Notes: generated by a model from the letters alone, not told the origin. A stretch of 64,000 nt of DNA from Dendrobium chrysotoxum (GCA_019925795.1 CM034312.1:21355914-21419913), one strand, 5' to 3'; shown: positions 11,566 to 27,600, numbered from the stretch's first letter. Made by a program: numbers and translations.

Positions 11566-12640
11566 CTTTTTAAAAGTAGATCAGTACAAATCACCCACCA
11601 GTGAGCAACAAGGAAAAGTTAATAATGCAGAAGTAACAAAATAAAAATGGAAAAGCTATCTATCAAACAAGAAAGGAGAGAAAGTAAAATGCAGCATTGT
11701 TTTTTCATTCAATTTTCGTGATAAACAACAGAATCATCATAATCACGGTTTTGTTAAAATTTTCTTAGAAATAGGATTCTACATGGAATGAATTCAAAAA
11801 AAGAGCGTTTAGCATATGTTCAAACATGTAATGTCATTACTAACTTGCCAACATCTAAAGCGCACAGAATTTAAAATAAAAAAATTATCATGGAATGCAC
11901 ATTCCAACCGCCCCACTAATGGTGACAGAAATTGGTACAACTTTGCACTTAACTAATGCAAGCAAAAAGGCACATTTATTAAAAGTATATGGGCATCCAA
12001 GTAGATTATTGAAAATCCAATCAACCAATAATAACCTCAAATAAGTTTCGTTTTAAGATCTAGCTGCTTCAATTAGGAAGCAATGTAATTGAAAGCTACT
12101 TCGCTATTGTTAAGAGGAAAATTTTGGGTATAGTATTGATTATGGGTGTCTACATAAAAGAATACATGATGAATACAGAAGGAAGATAACTAGGATTAGA
12201 ACATCCTCAATTATAAGGATATTCTTTAAGTAATAGAAGCATATCATTCTGATATAATACTTTTCTAATATAATATTTTCCAATCTAGCACCTTCCATAT
12301 AATAATATTCTCCTTTCAGATGAAGTATATTAGGAGTGTCAATAAATAACCAAACCCACTAACCCGACCTAAAAAATCCGGTTTCGGATTGGCTTGTCTA
12401 ATAAACGGGTCAGATTCGGGTTGACCCACCAACCCGATTTTGATCCAAAAATGATCCGTCTAACATTTTTTCTTTAAATTCTTTTATTTGTTGGTATAAT
12501 TTTTTTATTTTTTATCAATTAACCTAAAATTAATTAAAATATATTTTTTAATTAAAATAGGTTATCAGGCCGGGTTCAAATTGACCGGATTCGGGTTGGG
12601 CACGAAACCAACCCGTTGACCATTTTGACACCCCTTAGAG

Positions 12641-12672
<32 letters not shown>

Positions 12673-15600
12673 TTGTTACAACAACAACATAAGCCTTTAT
12701 CCTACTATGGGGTCGGCTACATAAATCCTCTTTCTCCATTGTGCCTTGTTAAAAGTTAAATTCTCATTTAAATCTAATAAAGAAAGGTCGGAAGGCCGCC
12801 GTTTTATATAACCAAATTATCTAAGGTGACTCTCTCTAATCTTATCTTCAACTGGAGCTACTCCAACCTTTTCACATATATGCTCATTTCGTATCATGTC
12901 TCTAAGAGTAAAGCCACTCATCCACCTGAGCATCCTCATCTCACTTAAATATTATGCTTCTCTTTAATGGCCAACATTCTGCACCATAAAGAATTGTAGG
13001 TCTAACCACCATCTTATAGAATTTTCCCTGTAGTTTTAGAGGGACTTTTCTATCACACAACAAGCCCAATGCATTCCTCCACTTCAACCATCCAACTTGA
13101 ATTCTACTAATAATATCCCCATCTATTTCACCATCACTCTGAACACTAGACCCAAGATATCTAAAATGTGTACTCTTATTAATGACTTGATCACCCAAAG
13201 TCCAAAATCCCCCCACAAGAATTATTATTACTAAAATTACACTCCATATATTCAGTTTTAGATCAACTCAAACGAAAGCCTTTAGACTCTAAAGTTGACC
13301 TCCATAATTCAAGTTTACCTTCAACTCCCTCTCTAGTCTTATCAACAAGCATACACCAGGGTACAACCTCTTGAAAATGTCTAGTGAGAACATCCATGAC
13401 AAAAGCAAAAAGGTATGGGCTTAAGGCTGATCCTTGATCTAATCCAATTGAAATAGGAAAATACTTAGTCAAACCACCTTGTGTTTGAACACAACAGCTC
13501 CTACATACATATCCTTAATGACTTGAATATAAGCATTATTAACCCCTTTCTTTTCTAGAACTCTCCATAGCATTTCTCTTGGAACTTTATCATATGCTTT
13601 CTCTAAATCAATAAAAACCATATGTAGATCCTCCTTATTCTCTCTATACTTCTCCATCAAACCTCTCAACAAATGTATAGCTTTCATAGTAGACCTAACC
13701 GACATGAATCCAAAATGATTTTGAGAAACATTAGTATCACGACACAATCTATGCTCCATAACTCTCTCCCATAGTTTTAAAGTATGACACATTAACTAAA
13801 TTCCTCTATAATTCACACACTCTTGTAGAACCGAAACAAAATAAAATAAAATAAATAAACCAAGACATACTAGTAGAGGCAGCAACAGTAGGTCTAAAAG
13901 AAGAGACAACATGAGATGTTTAGGTAGATACCTGAGTTTGTTAATGTAGCCAATCATAATTTTCCATGAAAAAGTGGCTAATGAAAGGACGGGGCAACAT
14001 AAGGAGCAGATAGGGCTGAAATTATTTTGGATATATGCTAACGTATAAGATGTATTTGTGGTCGCAATGATGGCATGCTAGAAAGGTGTGGCAATCATGA
14101 TTGCTTCCACTACCAGTACAACCACCATGTTTATGATTCCCTCGATCACCCACTCAAAAAACAACCAAGTTGATTTCTCAAAAGTACAAGGTTGGCGAGT
14201 AAAAAGTTTCATGACACAAAGAAACCAAAGAGAACAGTTATAATATTAGGGACATTGGAGTTATCCATCAATTAAATTATACACTCTACAAAGATGAATG
14301 TAAGTTGAAGATTAATTTGGACACGAGGAATTTTTCATTATGTTTTTGTCAAATAGAAGAATATGTGGTAAAGGGGATGTATTAAGTAATTCATCCCATT
14401 TTCCTCTTAGTGTGTTATAATACTCCTGGATCAACCTATCATTTTGATGAGGAGAAAATCTCAGAATAAAAAGTGCATATGCAAAAGATATTAATTTCCT
14501 AAAAATGAGCAATGAAAATCTCAAAAATACTGAAACCTGAGAACTGAGGCAATAGAAGCTCCTAGATTATTCAATAATCAAGGACACTATAGTTAGACAA
14601 TTACCACTTGCAAAATGATTTCAGTGTTGATTGGAGATGTATAAAGATAGTGAAGCTTACTATGAGAAATAACATGGAGATGTATAAAGATAGTGAAGCT
14701 TACTATGAGAAATAAACATATTAAGATGCTAAAAAAAAATCCACCCACTCACCTCCTCCAAATTTATTAAATGACTTGGAAGAATAACTCAATAATTCTC
14801 CTCTTATTAAGAAATATTACTGACGAAAGTATGTAATTCTTTAACATACTAGACCCCTCGAGTTGTTAAAAAGTTGTTAGGATAGGTGCAAATGTCCACA
14901 ACCTGAGTAGATAAGAAACTCTAAAGAACATAAAGATTACGATATTATTGGGGTTTCAGAGACCAAAGGACATAAAGATTATCGATATTATTGGGGTTTC
15001 AGAGACCAAAGGAATATAAATATCGAAGAAATCTTGAACATCGCCCCAACTATTGCTAATATATTGATAATTATAATGATCAACATTATAAGTATCATGA
15101 AAGAGATCATGGGGTCAGTAGCATTTGACATGATCGTGAATCAAAAGCAATAAAAAAGTTATGTTTGATGCCTCCTACTTGTTATGGTAGACATGATTTG
15201 AATGTACTTTTTGATTGGATGACTAAACTTTAGGATGTTTTTGATTAGTATTATATGAGTGATCCATAGTGCATTAATATGTTAAGATTAAATTTGGTTG
15301 CTGTTATTAAAAGATTTTGGAAAAAAGCAAAATGTGATATGGACAATTGTGGTGAGCGTCCTACAGAACTTCGGCTAATATGAAAGTTAGAGCAAGATAT
15401 AAATATTTGCCTACCTGTTCTACCTATTGTAAGTCTAAAATTGTAGAACACCTGCAATTCAATCGAATTGTTTCACGAATACTCATATCAATTTGAAGAC
15501 TAAATTCTAAAAATGATTTAAAACAGAAACATGGATTTTAACATCTTTTAGAGAGAAAAGCTTTTGTTATATCATATTGACTAAATATAGGTACCTTTAT

Positions 15601-18600
15601 ACATGCAAATAAAAAAACAAAAAAACAACGATATAAAAAGGAGAATATGATATATTATACTCATAAACCATTTTTCTAATATGACTATTTTAATATAATA
15701 AAAGATCTAAGTTTTTGAATATTCTTCACCCTGAAATTAAGACAAACGTGTGGCTATTTGAGCCATGGAATTCATAAAATCTTGAAGTAGAATGGATACT
15801 AACAACTTCCTCTAAAAATAATGCCAAGCAATTTTTCACAGCTAAGACAAGTCCATTTAGATCTATTACATCAAACATTGTATGCCCCCCAATTCAGAAG
15901 GAACATACACCTAATTCTAACAAAATTGACAACTGTATTGGTATTTAAGTTCTATGTTACAAGCATCAAAGAATAGGTTATATAGCCTCATGATGCCTTC
16001 ATTAAATTATGGCTTTCTGTTATAATCTGACGAGCTTCCAAATCATAAAATGACAATATTGAAGAATTTAAGAATTCTAATGATGATTTGAAACAGAACA
16101 ATAAATTGATATCGTATGTGTTCTATTGCATATGGATGAGCCTGAATCTAGAAAATATAAAATTGAAACTAAATAAGATGACTTAAACTCACAAAATTTG
16201 TTTCACCATCACATCATGATGGTCATTATATGCCTATAGTTAAGGCATTCCTTATGCATAAATTGTTGATTTAATGGAATTGTGTCTTGCAACTAGCACG
16301 GATTAAATTATTAAATGAATTTTTTTACATAATATTAAAGGCATATGGTTAGCATGCACTCATTCTGATGTTTGGAAAACTTTCAAGAATGGTTGTGATT
16401 TAGTATGTCTCTCTTTTCCACATAATTTGCACTCCATCTTTTCTTTTACCCACCTGAGCCATAATATAATTATAATGGTGATCAGCAAGAATCTAATGTC
16501 TTCGTACATGTTTTGCCATTAGGCGTTAATAATGATCATCTTTTTAATAATGCAAATATGCTACCGACTTGAGGCACCTTCAAGTGATCAATGATGTGCT
16601 CATGGGAAATCCAACTCATTGGAGACATTTACTGCCTCCATACACATTAAATCACTTTGAAGAATTGATTGATGATGTGCCTTCTATTAGGATATATTGT
16701 TATAGAAACTGTAGTGCAGCTCCTTGACCTAAGGTTGTTAGAAATGCACTTAGGTAGGTCCAAATGTCCATCATAACCAACCCAAGCAAAATTCCAAACT
16801 TAAAGACCCCATTGGAAAAAAAATTAGACATATAACTTGATTCAAGTAAAAGATACATTTTAATGATATGCTAAACAAAATAAGCATATGAAGGTACGAA
16901 ACAGAATAAAGATACAAGAACCATCAAAGGAAGCACCCAAGCTCTATAGAACATTTCTGCTCATAATAAACGCTCATACACCATAACTGCTAATTCATGC
17001 CAATTGTTAAGGAACAAAAGCAGCCAGTTCCATTATAAAAATGTGAATATGAAGATAGCTCAAGCTAAATAGGATTTATCATCCATAAACATACACACCA
17101 TGCATTAAAACATAAAAAATCAATTAACCCTTTTAAAGTGTAAAAACAAGTAGATCAACTTGAACCAAAGACCTCATATTGCAAGGTGACTTGTATAAAT
17201 ATTTATTTCAAGGCACGCCAAGGTTGAACCTGGTCATGCCATATCCAGCACGCTAAACACTACTCATGCTCCAAAGTGCAAAATATGGTAAGCGTAGGAA
17301 AAATTATTCATATAAAAAAGCTTTATTGAAAAATTAGAAAGCTACCCTTAAACAAATAAAAATACCAAACTAACTCTACATAAAAACAGTTAACTCAAAT
17401 ATAAAGAAAGATGAACACAAAACAAACTCAAAGCCAATAATGAAAGGTACTTGCACAACATCAGATAAAATGAGAAATTTTCGTAATGCAAATATTATGC
17501 AGGTGACCCAATTATATAAATGGTTGACGCATAATAATGGAGGGTAGAAAATGCACCAATAATGTGGATAGGTTAATGTAAACGGAATAAGAACGAAATG
17601 AGACAAACAAACCGTGGCACAACCAAAAAACTTGTGCTAAAAATAATTACCTCTGAACAATAGCTGTATCCCCATGGCCAGTGGATACAATAAATAAAGT
17701 ATTTCCAGCCAACGCATCATAGAGCTTTTGAATTCTTTCATCAATTTCAGATAAAATTACTTTCAAGTCAGAACTTGAAGTCATATGACTTATTTCTTGC
17801 TTGGCTGATTTACTATTACACGTCAGCATTGAAACCATTTCAGCAACCCGATACTTCAACGTCTCTGTATTTTGTGTTTGCATCTTCCAATATGAGTGAA
17901 GTCTTGAAAATCGAGTCCAAACAAAGCTTACATTTTCATTCTTTACCTTCAAATAAGTAAAAACTTTCTTTTAAAACACAAAGATTATCTATTAAACGAA
18001 AGGCATTAATGTCAACAATACTTAGATATTTTACCTCTTTTAAGGCTTTTGAAAAAGCTTCTTCGTCTGAATAAACAGGAATCACGTTGCATGATCCATC
18101 AGAAAATCTTCTTATTATGGACGAATCATCTACAAGGGAGCATTTTCTGCCACCTTCATGCAAAACAGATACTAACTTGCATCGCATCAGTGAAGAACGT
18201 GATCCAAATTCAGGTCCTGATGGAGAAAACTTTGGGATCAGACAGAGTAAAGAATTGCATCATAGGAGTTGCACATAGGACCAAGTGAATAAATTAGGCA
18301 TTGACTTAATGTAAATCTACAACAATTGAAAACTTGTTGCAATGCCTGCACATTTCTGATCAGTCTGAAATTTCTGGCAAAAATATTGATAGAAATAAAT
18401 AAGGGAAATTTATATACATACCACTTTATAACAACCTATTTACATATCTAACACCCAAAATTTTAATATTACATGCATACCACCCTATATTATTTTAATA
18501 TCAAATATACCACTCATATTTCTTTCCTACCACTCATATATTTCATTTCTACCACTCATATTTGATATGAAAATGAACTATGGGTGTTATATATGTAATA

Positions 18601-21600
18601 TTAAAATTTCAGGTGTTAAATATGTAAATAGAGTAGTATAAGGTGGTATATATGTAAATCTCCCAAATAAATATCGTTATAGAGATACCTACACTGAGAA
18701 AAATAGATTATGCAGGATTTTTTTAAGCAATATACCATTTTTAATCTTCAACAGCGCCAAATCCATTGCAGCTCTTGCATCTTCAATACTGTCATGGCCT
18801 TCTCCGGGAACTTGTATCTTCCGAGTGAGAAATTTCCATGATAAAACTCTTAATGCTGGTTTCCGGGTTCCAGAACGTGGTTGCTTGTACAAAATAGCAG
18901 TATCAATTATTACATTATGAGAAATCTTCAGTGCTGAAAGGTCATTCTCCAGGGAGTGCCCAACTAGAATTGTTTCCTTGTAGACATATTTCAGAAAATC
19001 TTTCTAAAAAAATAACAAAAGGCATCATGAGAAAAGTACTCTGGAACATAAGCAGCCATAGGATTATGATCATCCAAACAATGAACATGGGAAATAAATA
19101 AAACAAGATTTGTAGAAGCACCTGAACATCCTCAAGTGTTGTCATAACATCATTAAGCATCTCCTCTGTGATACCACTAAACCTAAAAAGACGTTCAAAT
19201 TCTGAATAACGGGCTTTGAAATTCCTATAGCTATTCCAAATTGAAATTACAAAAAAAAAAAAGCAATCTCTACGAGAAAATTCAGCAGTGTTAGTTGTGA
19301 TTTAATTTATCAGATCATCATACAAGACCCAAACCTAGTGTTGAAACCAAAATCCAATCAAGGCAACACCGAAAATAGCGAAGTTTACATGATTATGGCA
19401 ATTCAAAAATCTTATTTAAAGCAAAAACTCATTCTAGAATGCAAATAGAGCCATGCAGGAGAATGTTTAATCTAAACTGAGCTTCAAACAGGTAGCATAT
19501 GGCCTAAGAAAAGGATTTTAAACAGAATTTCATGCATACACATCAAGGTTTTAAAAGGCGAAATCGGGAATCGAAGCGTTTTGTCTAAGCGAGGCGAGGC
19601 GTAAGCCTCGAAGCGGATCGAGGCATAAGCCTTAAAACGATAAAAATAAGGTAATTTAAAATTATAAATAATGACAAAAAATGATAAAATATTAAGTTAA
19701 TTATGAACCTGATGATTTGTTCTAAGATAATATTACTGGAACACAAGATTCAAAATAAACTCACTTAAAAAAAAAATATGCCCTTGCCCTTAGGATCAAG
19801 ACCCAATGCAGGCTCATCATCACTTTGATTGTCTTCAGAAGAAATCTCATAATTTATGTCAAAGTGATGGAGACATCAGCACATGGAAAGTCTATCAAAG
19901 ACGTGGCCGTCGATCTACGGCCACGATCGAGTCATTATATTTCTCAGATTGTTTTATGTATTTTCTATTTTTCATGTCATTTGGTATTTTGTTTTATTAG
20001 TTTCCGTTGTACCATTTTATTAAGGGATGTCGTATGTAAGCCCTAGAGGCATTGTCGTCCTTTATTTTGAAAATCTTTGTATGAGGCTATTTATAGCCCT
20101 AGTGTGATCCTTTTCAAGTTAATGAATGAATGAAGAAAAAATTTTAGCTTGCTCAATTTCTTTGTGAGATCTTGAGAGTGTTTGAGGGAGGAAATCCCTA
20201 GAAGAGGGAGAGTTGTGCATCGCCCACCAACCTAGAAGAGTCGGGTTCGTGGTTTTCATTCTTTTATCTATCTCTCTTCTTTCCCTTCTCCCACCACCGG
20301 CCAACCACAAGCTAAACCCGTCAACCACCATCCTCCCTCCAACCACCATCCGACGTCAACTCCCTCCACCACCGGCCTCTCCCCTTCACTCCCCACCTTC
20401 AGCCGCCCCTAAACCCCCCCCCCCCCTCTAGCCGAACCCCCCCTCCGCTTCCTCAAGCCCACGCCCAACCACCCACCGGCCTTAGCCTCCTTGCCCTCTT
20501 GATGTCCTTACTCAATTTAGGAAAGGTTTCAATTCAATTTTGAAATTCAAATTGGATTTCAAAATCTTTCCTAAATTAACTCTTTTAAATTACGAAAGTT
20601 CTTTAAATTAAGTCTAATTCAAAATTAAATTAGATTTGATTTAATCTTTCTTTCTTAATTTAAGTTTCTAAACTAGGAAACCCTTTTATTTTCCCTCTCC
20701 AATCCCCTTTCCCCCTCACCATGCCGCCGCCCCCCTCTCTCTCTCTCCCCTATTTCTCTCTCCAATTCCCCCTCTCCACATTAACTCCCATTCTCTTTGG
20801 AAATTAAATTCAAATTTTGATTCCTAATTTCTCTCTAATTAGAAATTTGAAATTCATTTCAAATTTTAAACATTTTCCTCTCAACACCCTAACCCTAACT
20901 CCTCCAAACCCTAAACCTAAACTTCCCAAGGTGCCTCCCTTTGGCCGGCCCCTTTCTCCTACCTCTTCCCACTTGGATTTTGGAGAGAAAACTCCTTCTC
21001 TCTCAAAGAAGGATGGTAAGGACAGCAAAGATCATGATCATCAACACATCAACGTTTGGAGGAAACTTCTTTCTCTCCAATTGAACCTTTAAAGGAGGCC
21101 ACGACGGATTTCTTCCACATCGTACTTCCGGACTTGGATAAAGGTGAACCACTTCCCCCCTTTTTATTTGCTTTCCTAATCCCCTAATCTTGCAGGTGAT
21201 GACAAATCATAAGGAACCGTGCTCCACCATTGCCTAAGCTTAGTAAATGTAGGATTGAGCATGCTTTCTATGTTACTAATCTCATTGTTAGATTAGGGAT
21301 TTTGTTGAAAGCTATTTACTTTGCATGTTGTTGAGCTTCTAACCTGTTTTGATAATCCAAGTGCTTAGCATGTAATTTAGCCTAAACGATTGTGACCGCT
21401 CTTACGTTTTCTCTTTTCGTTTAAATCGCTAATAGCCAAATCATAATTGTTTTATCAAAATCGTGCAAATTCTTACGCATTCATTTACAAACATCTTAGT
21501 CCTGCATCATCTGGTATCAGAGCATGGTATGCTCTAGTTTTGCATGCTAGACATCATCCTAGGAGTTGTTTTAACTAGTTCTATACTTTGTTACATGCAT

Positions 21601-24600
21601 GCTATCATTTAAATTAGTTTAGTTACATGTTATGCTTGCTGTCCACTACATTCCTACACACATTTAGAGGTTGTTAAGCTTGTTTTTCAATTTTTTAAGT
21701 GTTGTCCTTAACCTAGCTGCCTCACTAGTTGTCTAGGTTGCTTAGCCCCTCCTTGTAGTTTCCTGTCCAAGCAATTTCTGCAGTGTTTCGTGTCTTTTTA
21801 GTGAGTCTATCCTTGCATCTAGGTTGCTTTACCTTGCATGTTGTTAAGCTTCTAACCTGTTTTGATAATCCAAGGGCTTAGCATGTAATTTAGCCTAAAC
21901 GATTGTGACCGCTCTTATGTTTTCTCTTTTCGTTTAAATCGCTAATATCGCTAATAGCCTAATCATAATTGTTTTATCAAAATCGTGCAAATTCTTACGC
22001 ATTCATTTACAAACATCTTAGTCCTGCATCACAAAGTCATCCTCAAACTCTTCTTCATCTATAATATTTTTTCATTTATCCCCTATATCAGTTAATATTC
22101 TATAATTCAACAAATATCCTATGCTATAAAGTACTTCAATAATTGACGACATGTCTTCCTTCCCGTAGAACAAAATGCAAGCACAACTTGTGGCTAGATT
22201 GTTCTTTCCTTGGATAGGGCAAAGCATGTTACAATTCCTTGATGTAATTTTATTCCTAATGAATTTTTTCTATCCTAAAGGCTGAACGCTATTGGCCTCA
22301 ACTTTAATTTAATCTTTTGGCATAGGTTTATCTATACTTTTTTTTAATTTTCTCATTAATATGTGTGCAAGGGTGATCAAGTTTGTCAATAACCTTAGGT
22401 AAAAATAGAAATTAAAAAGGATAATACATTCAGTGATTTTTCCTTCTTATAATTGTGGAATAGTTCCTGTGACTAATGAGAGATTATCCGCAATTGAACA
22501 GTAAAATACAACAAAAGGTTTTATCTATAGAAGTTAACTCATATTTCTAAAGTGCTTTTTAAAAACTAGAATCATAATAAAAGAATATTGATGGATCCTC
22601 TCTAATTAATAAAACAAATTACATGTTACACTTCCTCTTATTCTTTGAATGAAACCATTCATTAATATAACCTAATGTTCACGTGGTGTACACGAGCTAT
22701 AAATAGTATCCAATAAAATTCTCATAATCTTGACAAATATAAATAGTTAAACAATGGATAACTTGAACCTTAAATCACCTGCATTTGATCAAAATAAGCA
22801 TGCCTTTGTTGCTCTATGTACTAATACTAGAATTTATCAGGATTTCTTACTTATAAGCATTTATCACAAATCTTTGTATGAATCCATATGTCCTATTTTT
22901 TATAGCAATTAATTTCTACTCAATAAACTATAATTAATTCTAAAGGAGTTGATGAAGAAAATTAAAAATATCAATATCAATTTGAGTCATAGATATATAG
23001 ACTTTGATATTGATTTAGATTTAAAAAAATCATATGTAGACTTTATTGTCATTACGGGAAGCAGGCGAAGAGAAATAGGAAATAAATCGTTACCTTGCCA
23101 GAGATTATAAAAGACGACTATTGCCTTTTGATTTATGTAATAGTTGCTTAGTCTTCCCTCAGTTCAATTTCTGTAACTTGAAGATGAAGAAAATGTAGCT
23201 ATTGAAGTTGGAGAGGCACGTCAAAGTCGAAAATGCTGCTGTCGGAGAGGCACGTCAAAGTCGAAAGCAATTAGGAAATAACCCCCTCACATCTAGAGAT
23301 GAAGCACCGACAAAAATAGGAAGAAAATCAGGAGAAGATGAAGAAAATGATGGGGGGAAGAAAGATAGAGGTAACCTTACCTTCGCCTCCAGGTACGTCG
23401 AACTCGACCAAACTTAGTTGTCGAAGTTGGTAGAAGCAGTGTACACGAAGGAACGAGAGAGAACGGAGAATGAGAGAACGAGAGAGAATCGAGAGAGTTA
23501 AAGTGGCGAAAGTGTTTCTAAACAGAAGCCCTAAGTCTAATAAGCGTGCTCGACTCACGCACACGCACGACTCTGGCAAAAAAAATAAAAGAAATGAATC
23601 GAGAAAGCGCCTTGTGTCGCCTCGACGCCTCAAGCCTTGAGGCGTACGCCTCAGTGAAAAAGGCGTAAGTTTCGTCCGAGCAGTTGAGGCTTAAGCCTCA
23701 GTTCGCCCACGCTACGCCTCAATTTGAGGAGCACCTCAAGGCGTCCGCCTCAAACGCTTTTTAAAACCATCATAAACATCATACTGAGCCACAAACCGGA
23801 CCATGCTAGAATGTGAATGCAAAGTGCCTTTCAAGCATGTAACATGATATTATACATTAATCTAACGGGCACACAAACCACAAAAATGAAAACAATAAAC
23901 CAAGGAAATTACCACTACTTTAACGTTAATACGGATAGTTTAGTCCTTTAAGCATTTTTCTATAGCATGAGCCTTAATTTTAGTAAGAGTTTAGTTTTAG
24001 CAGTTTTTCTCCTTTGATTTCAGTAAAACATGGCCATTATGTTACAATGTTGAAAGAGAGTTTGAACTGATGAACTAAGTTCATTGGATTTTGATGAATT
24101 CACCAATGACATTCTTTGGTTTGCTGGATTTCCCTGGGCTCTCTTTAGCTCCTTTGTCTCTTTCATATCAATCCATTGTAACTGTTGGTGGTGGAACGGG
24201 TATATGACTCCTACTGTTAATCTCCTCCAGCAGGAATGATTACTTTCTGTTGTAATCAAGCTTCCTAAAGTCTTATGGGCAGCTTCTTCCGGTTGTAATT
24301 CTATGCAAGATTTGTGGCAATTTTGCAAGCAGCTTCCTTCTTCCTTAGGTTGAGATTCTGATTATGATTTGAGGGTATTGATATGTGGGTATCGTGATTG
24401 CAACTTGATGTTGTTGTTTGGGTTTGGATTTATTAAGATCAGAAAATGCAGCATTTAGTGTGATTTTACTGTGCTTTTGGTGAATAGGTAATTCAAAGGG
24501 ATTTTTTATTATAAACATGGGCTTGAATAATACACGAGAATAAAGTTTAATATCTTAAATAAATTTCTAATTGGATGGGGTATTACTTCTACTTTTGGGA

Positions 24601-27600
24601 GTCCATTCTTCGATAAATTAGGAGACTTGAATATTTTCAAGTTATCACCTTGTAAAACTGAGATGCTTACTATTATTTTATTTATTTTCTCAAAATCTTT
24701 CAAATGGATTGACTGTGTGATTGATTTGTTTCAATTTTGATATAACTGTGTTTCTTAGAGTGTATTATTTTTAACCAGTTACATGATTTTTTTGGTTTAG
24801 AGTTTCTAAATGTAGTTTCTAGAATAAAACTATCAAATTATGATGCGTTGAATTCCTTCTCTTTTTAAAATAAAAAATCACAAATAGACGCTAAAATTAA
24901 GAGTTTGAGGCCTCTGATGCTTTCAGCAATGTTGCATTTGTGTATCTCATAGTAGACCTACACTAGAAATCTACACCCTAAGATATCCTACCTCAAATTT
25001 GGTATTGGTGCTTATCATTGCATCATAATATATTCTAGATGTAGGATATAATATTTGGGTTTGCAAACAGTACAATAAAAGATGGAAGAAACTTAAAATA
25101 AATTAGTTTAATCATTATTCTAAATTATTTCAACATAGCCACTGAGGTTAAGAATTTACATTATTTCATTCAATTTGAGGTGTAATCCTAGAGTATTTAT
25201 TAGATTTGATAGATATGAAATATAAATTTAAAGAAAAATATTTTCTATTTAGTGAACAAAAGGATCAAATGCATAATCCTATAAGGTTTAATTATCTTGT
25301 AGCTAAATACTATTTATAAGCAAGTCATTAAATTATCAATATATATTTTTTATTAATGATCTTAGATAAAAAAAATTAAACATAAATTTAAAATAAATTA
25401 AACCACAATTCCTCAAAGGTAATAACTGAGGCTTTATTCTACAATTCTCCTATTAGAACTACAATATCATTGATTAATAATTCTAAAAATCACTAGCATT
25501 TCAATTAATGCCAGTTAAACGCACACTAACTCAAGTATCTTGCATGATCAAATTTGATCTTTCTTAAAAAATTATTGCTAGTGAATATTTTTAGATGATT
25601 TATTAAATGCAAATATATATATATATATATATTAATAATAATAATAATAGTTTTTTTACATAAAATATTGCCCCGAAATCTACATTATAACATATTCATA
25701 AACTTGAACTTATAGTTAAATAAAAAGTTAAATCTAAATTTAAATTGAATTCAATTATAACATTATTTTTAACTATACCTCAATTGAAATATGAACCTAT
25801 GCCTGAATTGAAAACTAAGCAAATCTTAAATGCTAAAATTGACCATCTAAAAATGTAACACTGCTCTAATGAAAGTATACCTACAATTATAAATTATTCT
25901 GGTGTTGGTTTGAGTTTGATTCTTGATTTCCTAATATATGATAAGAATATTATGGATAAAGTCAAATTTCCTCGGCATATCAAAAGATTTATTAATGATA
26001 GATGCTTTCAAAAGAATATGAAAATTCTGGTTGAATCCAAAAAAATGCAAAATTGATTTTAATCAACCTTTAGGATTATTTTCCATTAAAGAGATTGTTC
26101 ATCCATATGATAGGCACATCATATTTGTGTAGTTTGACATTCATCAATAGAAAGATACGCACAAGCTAATAAATATAATAGCAAATTTTCATCATCAATT
26201 CCTTATGGTATTTGCTATAGTGGAAGTATATAAGTATGTTAGCATTATCGTAACTGAATCATATCACATTGCATTACTTATTAGCTATATGCATAATTTG
26301 CATGAGAATTTTTGCAAGAAACTTGATTTAACAATATCAACTACAAGCTAATACCAATCTAAACCTGAGATGCGGAATTCAAAGCAAGAGATAAGTTAAT
26401 GTTTTGTCCAACTTAAAAGGCTTTCTGTAATAACCCAGAAGAATTTAGCTGTGAAAAAAATTTACATAGTCATAGATGATTTAAATGCATGCTTAAGTTC
26501 AAAAGTTCCAAAAAATTGTCATTAATTAAATTTTAATGTATCTAACTTGACTTAATATCATGAATAATTAACTAATGCATTGGATTCTTCTCCCTTTACA
26601 CCTTCTGGATTCACATACAAAACATCATCTACAAAATTTTCACAAAGCATTACAAATCTTACACCAAAAATTACAACAGATGATGAAATTATACGCAGCA
26701 CTAATGACGGATATCAAAAGTACCTTGTGCATAAAGGGATAATCCTATATATATGATGATTTATGAATTTCTCTATAGCAATTATGCCTAGATAAGCTTG
26801 GAAAATATCGAACAATTTGTCAAATAAAAAATGCAAGTTATGCCCGTAAGACAAATAATCTGAAAGATGTCTTTTATCTTAACAGTTTGTGTTCTTCTTT
26901 TAATGGGAGTCTTATATTCTGTAAGGAGTTTTCTTTTACCTTTAATTTTAGTAAAACATGCCTATGATATTATCCTGTTATAAGAGATGCTTCGTAATGA
27001 TGAACCTAGAGTTCAATTATTTTCATTGGATTCATTGGTGTTGTTCTCAGATACATTGGACTTCCCTGGACCCTTTTTTCTTTGACGTGGAATGTGTATG
27101 TTGCTGTTGTAGTTAATCTAATCCAACAAGGAAGGTTGTGTTCTGTCGCAATCCAGTGAATGAAAGTTTTGCAGACAGCTTCCTTTGGTTGCTATTATAT
27201 GAGAGATTCAAGGCATGTGGGGTTTCCCTCGGCACAAATTCCGCAGGATTCATGATGATTGTTGTGTGGATATTTTGATTTCCATCAAGCTCGAAGTTGT
27301 GGCAATCTGCTAATAAAGTTTGTGAGCATTAGAACCTAAAGCTTTCTTGTAATTTTAATGGGTTGTTGCTTGATGAGCAGGGAATACTATAAATGAGGGT
27401 CTGAGCAGTGTCAAAAGCACAATCTATTATTTTGAATAAAATTCTAGTTGGATGTTTTATTTCTTCCACTTTCAGGAGTCCACTCTTCGATCAAGTGAGA
27501 GACTTTAAACATTTAAGAGAGGGGGGAGTAAGAGACCATATTCTATTTGTTTTCTATAAAACTTGTCATTGGACTGAATATGTGAATGATTTGATTCAAA

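Noticed and set aside
12670..13825. TSD for RTE copy 2 (CTTGT on both sides)
   Set aside because: The flanking match is only five bases with mismatches beyond, and the 5' end is uncertain.
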